Shown here in pieces: positions 1 through 7,505 of a DNA stretch of 64,000 nucleotides. Every line of letters begins with the position of its first letter. The stretch's first letter is position 1. Both the position numbers and the translations under genes were made by a program. The stretch is from assembly GCA_947494825.1 (NCBI GenBank), contig CANLWN010000001.1, positions 868,001 to 932,000 of the forward strand. Direction: 5' to 3'. Source of the stretch: an uncultured Flavobacteriaceae bacterium. GTDB lineage: Bacteria > Bacteroidota > Bacteroidia > Flavobacteriales > Flavobacteriaceae. Under the pieces are notes generated by a model. That model searched no databases. It was not told where the DNA came from and saw only the letters and a program-made list of their open reading frames with translations.

Positions 1-128
1 TCGCCTATGCCCCATTTGCCATCCGTTTCCAACATCAAAAACCAGGTTTCCTTTTGGGTCATACGCCCACGGGAGGTTCCGGCCGGACGTTTAAAATCGA
101 GAACATATTTTTTGTAGGATGCCTGCAT
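1..128 (-). CDS. menC: o-Succinylbenzoate synthase, N-terminal part, cut by the window edge
   Basis: Reading the minus strand from ATG at 126-128 gives 42 residues that run off the window: MQASYKKYVLDF, then KRPAGTSRG, then TQKETWFL and a closing GKWGIG. This matches the N-terminal capping region of MenC in the enolase (MLE) superfamily, including the Thr/Trp-Phe-Leu strand and the GIGE turn. MenC dehydrates SHCHC to o-succinylbenzoate in menaquinone synthesis. The identification fits menA, menD and the isochorismate synthase found between 4.5 and 10.4 kb on the same strand. The catalytic Lys and metal-binding residues lie outside the window, so activity cannot be judged. A dipeptide epimerase of the same superfamily is the main alternative, but the context favours MenC. 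Confidence 0.82.
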   Translation of the reverse strand, partial: MQASYKKYVLDFKRPAGTSRGRMTQKETWFLMLETDGKWGIG

Positions 129-139
129 ACCGATGAATC

Positions 140-173
140 CAAATTTAACTATATTTTAGCGGATAAAATCAAA
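140..173 (-). promoter_or_regulatory. Candidate promoter for menC
   Basis: On the minus strand a perfect -7 box TAAATTTG (140-147) follows a TTTG (170-173) after 22 nt, matching the Bacteroidota pattern TTTG-N19-23-TAnnTTTG. The box is only 12 nt from the menC ATG, so the leader would be very short. It lies just upstream of the divergent dehydrogenase start at 177. Confidence 0.45.
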
Positions 174-176
174 GAA

Positions 177-971
177 ATGGAAAGGATTGATGGGAAAGTA
201 GTATGGGTAACCGGGGCTTCCTCCGGAATTGGGGAAGGCCTGGCCCGTGAGTTGGGCAAAAAAGGGTGCAAGCTGATTCTCTCCTCCAGGAAGGAGGAAC
301 AGCTACAGCTAGTAGCTACACAATGTGGCCCTACCGAAAATGTAAAAACGCTGCCCTTGGACTTGGCAGATTTTGATGCCCTGCCCCAAAAGGTAACTCA
401 GACCTTAGGTTTTTTTGGTCGAATCGATATCCTGATCAATAACGCAGGGGTAAGTCAGCGTTCCCTGATTCTAGATACGGATTTTGAGGTCTATAAAAGG
501 CTTATGGACATCAATTATTTGGGCACCGTAGCACTTTCCAAGGCCTTGCTCCCCTATTTTATACAACGGCAAAAAGGGCATTATGTAACGGTGACCAGCT
601 TAATGGGGAAATTCGGTTCGCCCTACCGGTCGGGTTATTGTGGGGCCAAACACGCGCTGCACGGTTTTTTTGATGTGCTTCGCATGGAACACGAAAAGGA
701 CGGCATTGCCATTACGCTGGTATGCCCGGGATTTGTGCAGACCAATGTGGCCAAGAACGCGCTTACCGCCGATGGCAGCCCTCAAGAAAGCGATGATACC
801 GCCACACAGCAAGGCTTGCCCGTAGCTGTCTTTGCAAACAGAATGATCAAGGCCGTGGAACGCAAAAAATATGAGGCCTATATTGGGCGCGGCGAGGTAA
901 AGGGCATCTATTTAAAGCGTTTTTTTCCGAAAATGCTTCATAAGGTAGTACTAAAAAGTATCGTGAAATGA
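177..971 (+). CDS. Classical short-chain dehydrogenase/reductase
   Basis: 264 residues. The Rossmann glycine motif TGASSGIG follows the first beta strand (residues ~9-16), NNAG lies near residue 88, and the catalytic Ser plus YCGAK supply the S-Y-K triad of NAD(P)H-dependent classical SDRs. The reading frame stays open to 54, but the family begins just before KVVWVTGAS and the upstream part overlaps menC on the other strand, so ATG 177 was chosen. The layout resembles DHRS7-like enzymes, and a hydrophobic/basic tail (KRFFPKMLHKVVLKSIVK) may associate with the membrane. The substrate is unknown. It is divergent from menC and convergent with the histidine kinase after 10 nt. Confidence 0.85.
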   Translation: MERIDGKVVWVTGASSGIGEGLARELGKKGCKLILSSRKEEQLQLVATQCGPTENVKTLPLDLADFDALPQKVTQTLGFFGRIDILINNAGVSQRSLILDTDFEVYKRLMDINYLGTVALSKALLPYFIQRQKGHYVTVTSLMGKFGSPYRSGYCGAKHALHGFFDVLRMEHEKDGIAITLVCPGFVQTNVAKNALTADGSPQESDDTATQQGLPVAVFANRMIKAVERKKYEAYIGRGEVKGIYLKRFFPKMLHKVVLKSIVK

Positions 972-981
972 GCGTATCCTG

Positions 982-2976
982 CTAATTGAAATTGAACCAA
1001 AAACGGACACCTTCGGCCGTTTTGTCAATGTTCAACATGGACTGTAGTTGGTTCACCAAACGGTTCATTAGGCGAATTCCCATAGAGGAATTGGTCCGTT
1101 CATCAGTATCCTCGGGAAGTCCCACCCCATTGTCGGTATATTCAAAGAAGCCCTGTTCCCCGTTTTTTCTAAGGTGGATGTAGATCTTTCCGTTCTCATC
1201 ATCTTCGGGAAAGGCATACTTAAAGGAGTTGGAGACCAACTCGTTCAGGATCAGCCCGAAAGGAATGGCCCGATCAATGTCCAGTTCTACCCCTTCGGCG
1301 TCAATGGTGATATTGATGTTGTGTCCGCCTTTTTTGAATACGGACTGTACGCTGTTGACCAAACTCTCTATATAGCCCTGCATTTCTATGACGGACAAGT
1401 CGTCGTGCTGATATAATTTTTGATGGATCAGGGCCATGGCCTTTACGCGGCTCTTGCCTTCCTCCAAAGCCTCTATAGCGGCCTTGCTCCGGGTGTTCTT
1501 GGTCTGTAGGCTCAGCAGACTGGATACCATTTGCAGGTTGTTCTTTACCCGGTGGTGGATTTCCTTGAGCAGCGAATCCTTTTCCACGAGCGAGTTCTCA
1601 ATGATGTGCTTCTGCTCGGCGATCAGGCGTTGGTTCTTTATACTTTTGAGATAGGCATAGACCAGACCTGCAAAGCCCAGGAGTGTAAAAATCAAGGAAA
1701 TGAAGACCAGGTTGATCCGTTCGTCCTTCGCTTGCATTTCGCTGCGCGCCCGTTCCATTTCCAACTTCTGTTCGTCGATCTTCTTCCTGGAGTTGGCCAG
1801 ATCATATTCGGCCACCACCTGTAGCTGTTGTTTTTTAAGGGAGGTGTCATTGGTATCAATGGAATCCCTTATCCGAATGTTCTTTTTTAAATAAAAGGTT
1901 GAGTTCCTAAAGTCCTCAACTCTGTCATAGTAGGCGGCAAACAGCCTGTTCCTTTTTAGGACATGTTCCGTTTTACTCAGGTTGAGGTCGGTATTCAGGT
2001 ATTCCCTGGCCATACGATAATTTTCCAACTGGAGATGGCAATCCGCTAGGTCTAGACTATTTTCAATGATGTCCAAGGAATATTTGCCCCCGTTGTTTTC
2101 CGTAATGGTGGTGATGGCGTTCTCCAGATAGGGAACCGCTTCCTCATATTGTTTTAACTGCACGTGGCATTTGCCAATATTGCCCTCTATAATGCCCTTT
2201 AACAATTTCCCCTCAACGATTTCCTTTTCCGTTTTCACATCCGAAATATCGTTCAGGAAAACATCGATATACCCTTTGGCCTTTTTAAGGTTGGCCAGGG
2301 CCACGGAGGCTGACTTGTCCAGGCGGAGGTAATTGCCCACATTGTTGTTGTACTCTGCTAAACCGTACAGGTCACTGTCCTCAATATTCTTTTTGACCTC
2401 CATGATATAGTCGTTCATCGCCTTTCTGTGCAGGCCCAAATTGGAATAGATGTCGTAAAAGGCAATATTTTCGATAATGCCCAACTCTTTTTTAGCGGTT
2501 CTTACCTCTAGCTGTTTATCGTAGAACTGGAGCTGCGCATAGTTGTCGTCCATCAGGTCCAACAAAATCCTTTTTGAATTGAAGCCCAACTTTTCCTTCT
2601 CCCCGTACAGCTCATTGGCAATGGCCAAACTCTTGTCATAATCTCCCAAATCACTGTAAATCTGGGACTGCATTATTTTATAGCGTTCAATAGCGGCCGA
2701 ATCTTTGGTCTTCTCCGCGCTGTTCAGATACACGTTTACCGTATCGAGCCAGTCGTAGGCAGAATTTTCATTGTAGCGGTTGATCCGGTTGAAGAAGAAG
2801 TCGAACTTGTCAACGGCACCGGGGGTGTCTCGAAATGTTTTTAAAAGGTTTTCCTCAATGGAGGTTGTATCCTGTGCCATTGCAGTGCCCATGACCCAGA
2901 ACAAGGCCATGTAAACATACCATATCTTACCGCGCAACTTTACCATATCATAATAAGGGGTTACCTTAATTGCCAT
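982..2976 (-). CDS. TPR-containing sensor histidine kinase (HisKA_2 / HATPase)
   Basis: 664 residues. An N-terminal signal segment ends around MGTAMAQ. A long helical TPR-type region (~residues 40-400) follows, then a coiled coil, one transmembrane helix (~421-443), the HisKA_2 phospho-acceptor motif EIHHRVKNNLQ (His at ~474/475) and a HATPase domain with NELVSNSFKYAF (N-box Asn ~578) and DNGVGLP. The TPR part would therefore be periplasmic and the kinase cytoplasmic. Kinases of this design usually work with LytTR response regulators, and one is the next minus-strand gene upstream (3731-4486), although 754 bp separate them. A second in-frame ATG at 2946 gives a more compact signal peptide (MVKLRGKIWYVYMALF) and may be the true start. 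The input signal is unknown. Confidence 0.88.
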   Translation of the reverse strand: MAIKVTPYYDMVKLRGKIWYVYMALFWVMGTAMAQDTTSIEENLLKTFRDTPGAVDKFDFFFNRINRYNENSAYDWLDTVNVYLNSAEKTKDSAAIERYKIMQSQIYSDLGDYDKSLAIANELYGEKEKLGFNSKRILLDLMDDNYAQLQFYDKQLEVRTAKKELGIIENIAFYDIYSNLGLHRKAMNDYIMEVKKNIEDSDLYGLAEYNNNVGNYLRLDKSASVALANLKKAKGYIDVFLNDISDVKTEKEIVEGKLLKGIIEGNIGKCHVQLKQYEEAVPYLENAITTITENNGGKYSLDIIENSLDLADCHLQLENYRMAREYLNTDLNLSKTEHVLKRNRLFAAYYDRVEDFRNSTFYLKKNIRIRDSIDTNDTSLKKQQLQVVAEYDLANSRKKIDEQKLEMERARSEMQAKDERINLVFISLIFTLLGFAGLVYAYLKSIKNQRLIAEQKHIIENSLVEKDSLLKEIHHRVKNNLQMVSSLLSLQTKNTRSKAAIEALEEGKSRVKAMALIHQKLYQHDDLSVIEMQGYIESLVNSVQSVFKKGGHNINITIDAEGVELDIDRAIPFGLILNELVSNSFKYAFPEDDENGKIYIHLRKNGEQGFFEYTDNGVGLPEDTDERTNSSMGIRLMNRLVNQLQSMLNIDKTAEGVRFWFNFN

Positions 2977-3002
2977 ATCTTTTTAACGCTCGATACCAAA
3001 AT

Positions 3003-3028
3003 TTATTTAGGACTGCGGTCCTAATAAA
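3003..3028. promoter_or_regulatory. Near-perfect inverted repeat upstream of the histidine kinase
   Basis: The arms TTAGGAC and GTCCTAA (3007-3013, 3018-3024) flank TGCG. The symmetry extends outward to TTTA / TAAA with one unpaired base. It sits about 30 nt before the 2976 start, so it would be either an operator or a hairpin in the 5' leader of the kinase mRNA. Confidence 0.4.
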
Positions 3029-3218
3029 CTCCTTGTCGTCCTAGGGGTCAAACTTACCACTATCACAGCGTTTTTTTTAATTTTTGTTGTCAAGTGAATT
3101 GAATACGTGGTGTGTTCAAATAACCGTGGCCGTCTGAAAGCACACCTATCAAGACTCCTGCATTCCTCCAAAGCCCAAGACGTCCACCCTGCTGTTGGGG
3201 GGAACAGATTATATTACA

Positions 3219-3271
3219 AAAGAGGCCCTACAGAATTGCACAGCCTCTTTGGTAAACACTATTTGAAAATG
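3219..3271 (+). repeat. Hairpin plus AACACTATTTGAAAATG, copy 1
   Basis: The arms AAAGAGGC (3219-3226) and GCCTCTTT (3243-3250) form an 8-bp stem. AACACTATTTGAAAATG follows at 3255-3271 and matches copy 2 (3511-3527) at 16 of 17 positions. In the same reading frame both copies encode a short HY(L/M)KM peptide stretch. Confidence 0.45.
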
Positions 3272-3470
3272 GTAAGATTTGGGATTTCTTACAGCAATTC
3301 AAATGTATCACTTAGAACCCTAGCTTTTAGAATATTGTTGTATAAGTGCCGATTTTTGTTGTGAAACGGGTCGGTGTTCCAAAACATGGTATTTCATCGA
3401 TAATTTTGGTATTTCATGGATGGTTTTGGAGTGGTGCGCACTTTGGCCCGGGAAGCGCATGTCCCAAACT

Positions 3471-3505
3471 AAAAAGAGCCTTACCTAAGTAGGTAAAGCC
3501 CTTTT
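3471..3505 (-). terminator. Probable terminator of the LytTR response regulator gene; also the hairpin of repeat copy 2
   Basis: The arms 3471-3486 and 3491-3505 pair across AAGT. Read on the minus strand, the two apparent mismatches become G-U pairs and the stem is followed by a T-run (CTCTTTTTAG), so it works best as a minus-strand terminator about 225 nt past the stop at 3731. On the plus strand it is followed by AACACTATATGAAAATG, like the hairpin at 3219. Confidence 0.55.
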
Positions 3506-3518
3506 ACGAGAACACTAT

Positions 3519-3569
3519 ATGAAAATGAAAAAATTATTTACGCCTAATACGTTTATGGATCGTAAGTAA
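3519..3569 (+). CDS. Possible 16-residue peptide ORF in repeat copy 2
   Basis: ATG at 3519 opens MKMKKLFTPNTFMDRK followed by TAA. It lies directly after the hairpin and the repeated AACACTAT string. A basic, Met/Lys-rich start on a very short frame could be a leader peptide or chance. I do not recognise it. The only support is that the corresponding frame of copy 1 also reads HYLKM. Confidence 0.2.
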   Translation: MKMKKLFTPNTFMDRK

Positions 3570-3730
3570 TTATAGGACCAAAGTATTTCATCCTTGCAAG
3601 CCCTCAAAATTATTGTTGCGTAGACCGCGAAATACGTTGTGAGCCCATTCCAAAATGATATCAGGAACAGATTTTGGGGAAAGAAGTCTTGGATAAAAAC
3701 AAAAATGCCCGGAAGACCAAAGGCTTTTGG

Positions 3731-4486
3731 CTAGGAATTCATGGCAGAGATAATAAACTCTTTAAAGTCCTTGGAAATGGGAATTAGGGTATTGTTGATC
3801 ATAATGTCCCGTGAATTAATGGCATCAATGTGGTCTACATTGACTATGTAGGACTTATGGGCCCTGTAAAATTTCTTTTGCGGTAATTTCTCCAAATAAT
3901 CCTTCAACGGGGACCTCACCAGGAATTTCTTATCTACCGTGTTGACCTCCAGGTATACATTGTCTGCCTTTATAAACTGAATGTCCTCAAATTGGATTCG
4001 GTAGTAGAGGTGTTGTTTCTTGACAAAAATGGAATCCTTTAGCACAGAGTTCGACATTACTTTGCCATCCTCTTCCTCTGCGCTTGCAGCGCCGCCCGAT
4101 TTTTCAGCGTAGTTAAAATTGGAAAGTGCAATTTCTATGGAGGTGTAGAGGTCCTGTTGTTCAAAAGGTTTTACCAGATACCCGTTAGGTTTTACCGTTT
4201 TGGCATTTTCCACGGTGGCCCGATCCGAGTTTGAGGTAACAAAGATAAAGGGGATATTGTAGTTTTCACGGATATGTTTTCCCAGGTCAATACCCGTTTT
4301 ATCGGAAGCAAGAATGATATCGATAAGCACCAGATCTACATGCTGTGTTTTTAATACCTCCTCTGCCTGCTCATAGACAATAACATTATCCACGATCTCA
4401 TAGCCAATTTCTTCCAGCATAGATTGCATGTCATCCGCAATGATGACATTGTCTTCAACGATCAAAATTCTAATAGGTTGTTCCAA
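3731..4486 (-). CDS. LytTR-type response regulator
   Basis: 251 residues: receiver domain (1-120) with the acidic pair near E11/D12, phospho-acceptor D56 in LVLIDI and K106 in GYLVKPF, all intact. An Ala/Glu-rich linker follows, then a LytTR DNA-binding domain (~145-250) with FIKADNVYLEV and FYRAHKSYIVNVDHI. It is probably the partner of the HisKA_2 kinase at 982-2976, since such kinases and LytTR regulators pair in Bacteroidota, though this is inferred from proximity and orientation. It lies 34 nt downstream of menA but has its own -7 box overlapping the menA stop, so it may be transcribed both with menA and independently. Confidence 0.88.
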   Translation of the reverse strand: MEQPIRILIVEDNVIIADDMQSMLEEIGYEIVDNVIVYEQAEEVLKTQHVDLVLIDIILASDKTGIDLGKHIRENYNIPFIFVTSNSDRATVENAKTVKPNGYLVKPFEQQDLYTSIEIALSNFNYAEKSGGAASAEEEDGKVMSNSVLKDSIFVKKQHLYYRIQFEDIQFIKADNVYLEVNTVDKKFLVRSPLKDYLEKLPQKKFYRAHKSYIVNVDHIDAINSRDIMINNTLIPISKDFKEFIISAMNS

Positions 4487-4515
4487 TTGGTGTGGTTTTA
4501 GGAGATTTTGTATCT

Positions 4516-4523
4516 CAAATTTA
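4516..4523 (-). promoter_or_regulatory. -7 box of the LytTR regulator gene
   Basis: The minus strand reads TAAATTTG, a perfect TAnnTTTG. It overlaps the menA stop codon at 4521 and lies 30 nt before the regulator start at 4486. No clear -33 TTTG is present at ideal spacing. Confidence 0.4.
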
Positions 4524-5429
4524 CAAAAAATTATTAAATGCGAAATAAAAGAGCAGGGCCCATAAGAAGGTGCTCAGTGCCACTTTCTTGAGCTCAGGAT
4601 CTAGCTTTACGGGCTCATCGGTGGTTCGTACTTTTTTGAAGTGGATAAAAATAGGAACAAAGGCCAGGAGGTGAATGGCACTTCGCCACCCATCAAAATG
4701 GCCCCATGTAAATGCAAGGGCGCTTAAAAAACTTAGGAGCAAAAGCAAGTAGTGATAGCGTTTTCCGTTTACGAAACCCAAGCGCACGATCAGCGTGTTC
4801 TTTCCCGCATTTTTATCCGATGCGCAATCCCGTAAATTATTGAGGTTCAACACCGCAGTACTCAACAACCCTACGGTGATGGCCGGCGCTACCGCCCAAA
4901 GTGTCAAAGATTTGGTATACAAGAACATTGAGCCGAGCACACCGAGGAGTCCAAAAAAAAGAAATACGAAAATATCGCCAAAGCCCTTGTAGCCATAGGC
5001 AGAAGTACCCACAGTGTATTTGATGGCAGCCCAAATGCTCACCACGCCCAAAACGAGAAAAAGCAGCAGGTACCAAAGTTGTTGGGCGCCAAAGGCGTAG
5101 TACACCACGGCGAGGACGAGCATTAAATTGATGATACTCGAAATAAGGATCCCCCTTTTCAGTTCGGTCCTAGAAAGGAGACCGCCCTGTAGCGTACGTT
5201 GCGGCCCGAGCCTTTCTTCATTGTCGGTCCCTTTTACGCCATCGCCGTAATCGTTTGCAAAATTGGAGGTGATCTGAAACCCTATAGTGGTACACAGGGC
5301 CAAAATAAACAGGATTGTACTACTGGCTCCATATAAACCGGCAAGTGCAGTACCTACAATGATTCCCGAAACGGAAAGTGGAAGTGTTCTTAATCTGGCA
5401 GCCTTGAGCCAGGCTTTAACTTTTGGCAC
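4521..5429 (-). CDS. menA: 1,4-Dihydroxy-2-naphthoate prenyltransferase
   Basis: 302 residues, about eight to nine transmembrane helices, UbiA superfamily. The first Asp-rich motif reads NDYGDGVKGTD (D60, D63, D69) and the second NNLRDCASD (D201, D205); these bind Mg2+-prenyl diphosphate. SNFANDYGDG is characteristic of MenA rather than UbiA. MenA joins DHNA to the polyprenyl chain in the inner membrane. The start is GTG at 5427-5429 and shares one base with the TAG of the upstream SPOR-like gene (TAGTG), which suggests translational coupling. The other menaquinone genes on this strand support the call. Confidence 0.93.
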   Translation of the reverse strand: MPKVKAWLKAARLRTLPLSVSGIIVGTALAGLYGASSTILFILALCTTIGFQITSNFANDYGDGVKGTDNEERLGPQRTLQGGLLSRTELKRGILISSIINLMLVLAVVYYAFGAQQLWYLLLFLVLGVVSIWAAIKYTVGTSAYGYKGFGDIFVFLFFGLLGVLGSMFLYTKSLTLWAVAPAITVGLLSTAVLNLNNLRDCASDKNAGKNTLIVRLGFVNGKRYHYLLLLLSFLSALAFTWGHFDGWRSAIHLLAFVPIFIHFKKVRTTDEPVKLDPELKKVALSTFLWALLFYFAFNNFL

Positions 5430-6028
5430 TAATAAGGGTCCTCTATTTTTAATCGTTTTCCGTCTTGATAAGAGGCCACAAACGCATCCTCAAAACCCAT
5501 TTTAACCAATTGGTACCTAAAAGACCGCGCCTCCTCAAGAGTTTCAAAATTACCAAGGGAATACGAATAAAAAGGATTGGTCTTAACAAATAAGGTGTTG
5601 CTCAAGGCTTCGGAGGACAGCGTCATGTTGTTGTCCACAAAAGACTTTACCTGAACGGAGTACACCTTTTCCTTGTCCAAGAACTTTTTGGCCAGGTAAA
5701 ACTCCTTTACCAAACTAAGTTCTTCATTCTGTTGCTTAAGATTATCGATACGGGTCTTAATGGCATCCAAACTATCAATGGAAACCAAGAGGTTACTGGT
5801 GTTCTCATAAGTGTTGGAACTGCTTAGGCCCGCGGTAAAGGAAGTGATGGCAAGCACACCGATGAGAAAGAGTGCTGTAATACCTGCCAGGACATTGCGC
5901 TGTAGCTTGCTTTTCCTTAATTCCTTGTTCTTAAATTTTATTTGATCTAATAGCCGCTCATTAATGATTTGGGCCTTATCTATATCCTTATGTAATTCCA
6001 GTAAATCACTTTCTTCAATAAAAGGCAT
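5429..6028 (-). CDS. Single-pass membrane protein with SPOR-like C-terminus
   Basis: 199 residues. A charged N-terminal helix (residues 1-45) precedes one transmembrane segment (VLAGITALFLIGVLAITSFT, ~46-65). A coiled-coil stretch follows (DAIKTRIDNLKQQNEELSLV), then a C-terminal domain around VYSVQVKSFV...YSLGNFETLEEARSFRYQLVKMGF, which looks like the fold of a SPOR (peptidoglycan-binding) repeat. The topology would put the C-terminus in the periplasm. It overlaps menA by 1 nt, although nothing in it suggests a role in quinone synthesis. Function unknown. Confidence 0.7.
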   Translation of the reverse strand: MPFIEESDLLELHKDIDKAQIINERLLDQIKFKNKELRKSKLQRNVLAGITALFLIGVLAITSFTAGLSSSNTYENTSNLLVSIDSLDAIKTRIDNLKQQNEELSLVKEFYLAKKFLDKEKVYSVQVKSFVDNNMTLSSEALSNTLFVKTNPFYSYSLGNFETLEEARSFRYQLVKMGFEDAFVASYQDGKRLKIEDPY

Positions 6029-6206
6029 ATTTAATTGTGTTTTTGGGGGTTCTCTGGTTAAATGTAAACAAAAAGCTACGTTTTGACAAAAATTTGGGGC
6101 ACTGTAGCGCGAAAGTACTTATTTAGACTGGTAAAAAAAATTAAATCCGAAAAAAAAATCACTATATCACCCTGACAATCATAGGCTTAAAAGAACAATT
6201 CCCTAT

Positions 6207-7049
6207 CTATTCCTCGCTTTGAACCAAATAGATTCCATCCTCCTTGATCGAAATTTTACGCTCACGGTACAAGGTGCCAATTCCTTTCTTGAACATTTTC
6301 TTGCTCATCTGGAGCTCGGTCTTGATGTCCTCCGGATCCGATTTATCGTGCAGCCTTAGGTAACCTCCTTGGGCCAGAAGTTCCTCATATATTTTTTGGG
6401 CCGCTGGCTCTAGACTTTTAAGGCCTATTGGCTGAAGGGAAATATCAATTTTGTTATCTGGCCTGATGTTTTTGACATAGGCCTTGATCCGATCCCCAAC
6501 GGCCATCTCCTTAAAAACCTCATTGGTGTATACCAACCCCTTATGTTTATTGTTGATGATGACTTCCCAACCCAGGTCCGTTAGCCGGGTTACAATAATG
6601 GCTACCTCGTCCAAGGGTTTTACGGTCAGTTCCTCGTTGTCCACAAACTTGTCCAGTTTGTTGGAGGCCACCAGTCTAAAGGATACTTCATCGAGGTAGC
6701 AAAAGACCACGTACCATTGTCCCTCCAGCATTTTGTGCCTTTGTTCGCTGAAAGGCACCAGCAGGTGTTTTTCGAGGCCCCAATCCATAAAGGCACCATA
6801 AGCGTTTACCTCGACCACCCTGAGCAATTCAAAAGTATTTCGAACAATATACGGTTTTAAGGTCGTGGCCACCGGCCGTTCCTCATAATCCAGATAACAA
6901 AAAATCTCTATATCGTCCCCAATGTTATAGGATTTGGGAACGTACTTGTTGGGTAGCAAAACGTCATTGCCATCTCCATCCCCGACAAAAAGACCTACAC
7001 TGGTATCCCTAAGAATCTTTAGCGTGTTATAATTTCCTAGTTCGATCAT
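6207..7049 (-). CDS. CvfB-like S1 RNA-binding protein
   Basis: 280 residues, matching the usual CvfB length. The order is an N-terminal S1-like domain starting IELGNYNTLKILRDTSVGLFV, a second (VVEVNAYGAFMDWGLEKHLLVPFSEQ), a third (LGWEVIINNKHKGLVYTNEVF...VGDRIKAYVKNIRPDNKIDISLQ), and a C-terminal winged-helix segment (DIKTELQMSKKMFKKGIGTLYRERKISI). Family members bind RNA and affect virulence-factor expression in Firmicutes; the role in Bacteroidota is not settled. Weak spacing to neighbours (77 nt to DUF2853, 178 nt to the SPOR-like gene) means operon membership is uncertain. Confidence 0.85.
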   Translation of the reverse strand: MIELGNYNTLKILRDTSVGLFVGDGDGNDVLLPNKYVPKSYNIGDDIEIFCYLDYEERPVATTLKPYIVRNTFELLRVVEVNAYGAFMDWGLEKHLLVPFSEQRHKMLEGQWYVVFCYLDEVSFRLVASNKLDKFVDNEELTVKPLDEVAIIVTRLTDLGWEVIINNKHKGLVYTNEVFKEMAVGDRIKAYVKNIRPDNKIDISLQPIGLKSLEPAAQKIYEELLAQGGYLRLHDKSDPEDIKTELQMSKKMFKKGIGTLYRERKISIKEDGIYLVQSEE

Positions 7050-7126
7050 GCGGCAAAAATACGCTTTAAATAATGGGATAAAAAAGCCGCTCCCTAAGGA
7101 ACGGCCGTTTGTTGTAAAATGTGTTG

Positions 7127-7471
7127 CTATGCGTCGTAAACGGACTCCTTATTAAAATGTTTTGCCAACATATAATAAACGACCGCCCTATACTTGTTGT
7201 TTACGGAAGAGCCGTAGCGCTCCACTACACTTTTGATGGCATCCATCAACTCTGGACCATCGTCCATCCCCAATTTCTTAAGCAAAAAATTCTGCTTTAC
7301 GATTTCCAGTTCCTTCTCGGAGGAACCGGAGACCTTGGAGGCATCCGAGTTGTAAATGGCCGGACCCAGACCTACGGTCACTTTGGTCAAAAAATCCATA
7401 TCGGGAGTGATGTTAAACCGATTCTCAATGTCGGTGGCGTACTTGGTGATCAGTTCATCTCTTTTACTCAT
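7127..7471 (-). CDS. DUF2853 family protein
   Basis: 114 residues from MSKRDELITKYATDIENRF. The frame stays open to 7546, but the upstream part overlaps the menD end and does not look like protein. It is all-helical and charged, with no signal peptide or membrane segment. I recognise it as DUF2853, a small cytoplasmic family common in Flavobacteriia and often found next to menD, as here (34 nt downstream). No function is established. Confidence 0.8.
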   Translation of the reverse strand: MSKRDELITKYATDIENRFNITPDMDFLTKVTVGLGPAIYNSDASKVSGSSEKELEIVKQNFLLKKLGMDDGPELMDAIKSVVERYGSSVNNKYRAVVYYMLAKHFNKESVYDA

Positions 7472-7505
7472 CAGGGTCAGTATTTTACGGTTAATTAATG
7501 GTGAC

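Larger units (their letters stand above)
2977..3730. other. 754-bp intergenic region with repeated hairpin/short-ORF units
   Basis: No convincing gene fills this stretch. It holds an inverted repeat close to the kinase start (3003-3028), two hairpins (3219-3250 and 3471-3505), and after each hairpin the shared string AACACTATnTGAAAATG (3255-3271 and 3511-3527). The open frame 3107-3364 lacks any recognisable domain. A 16-codon frame at 3519-3569 follows the second hairpin. The rest (3365-3470 and 3570-3730) shows nothing I can name. Confidence 0.6.

Noticed and set aside
3107-3364. 85-codon plus-strand frame in the intergenic region
   Set aside because: No domain and no signal; only its end, which matches the repeat unit, was kept as part of the repeat finding.
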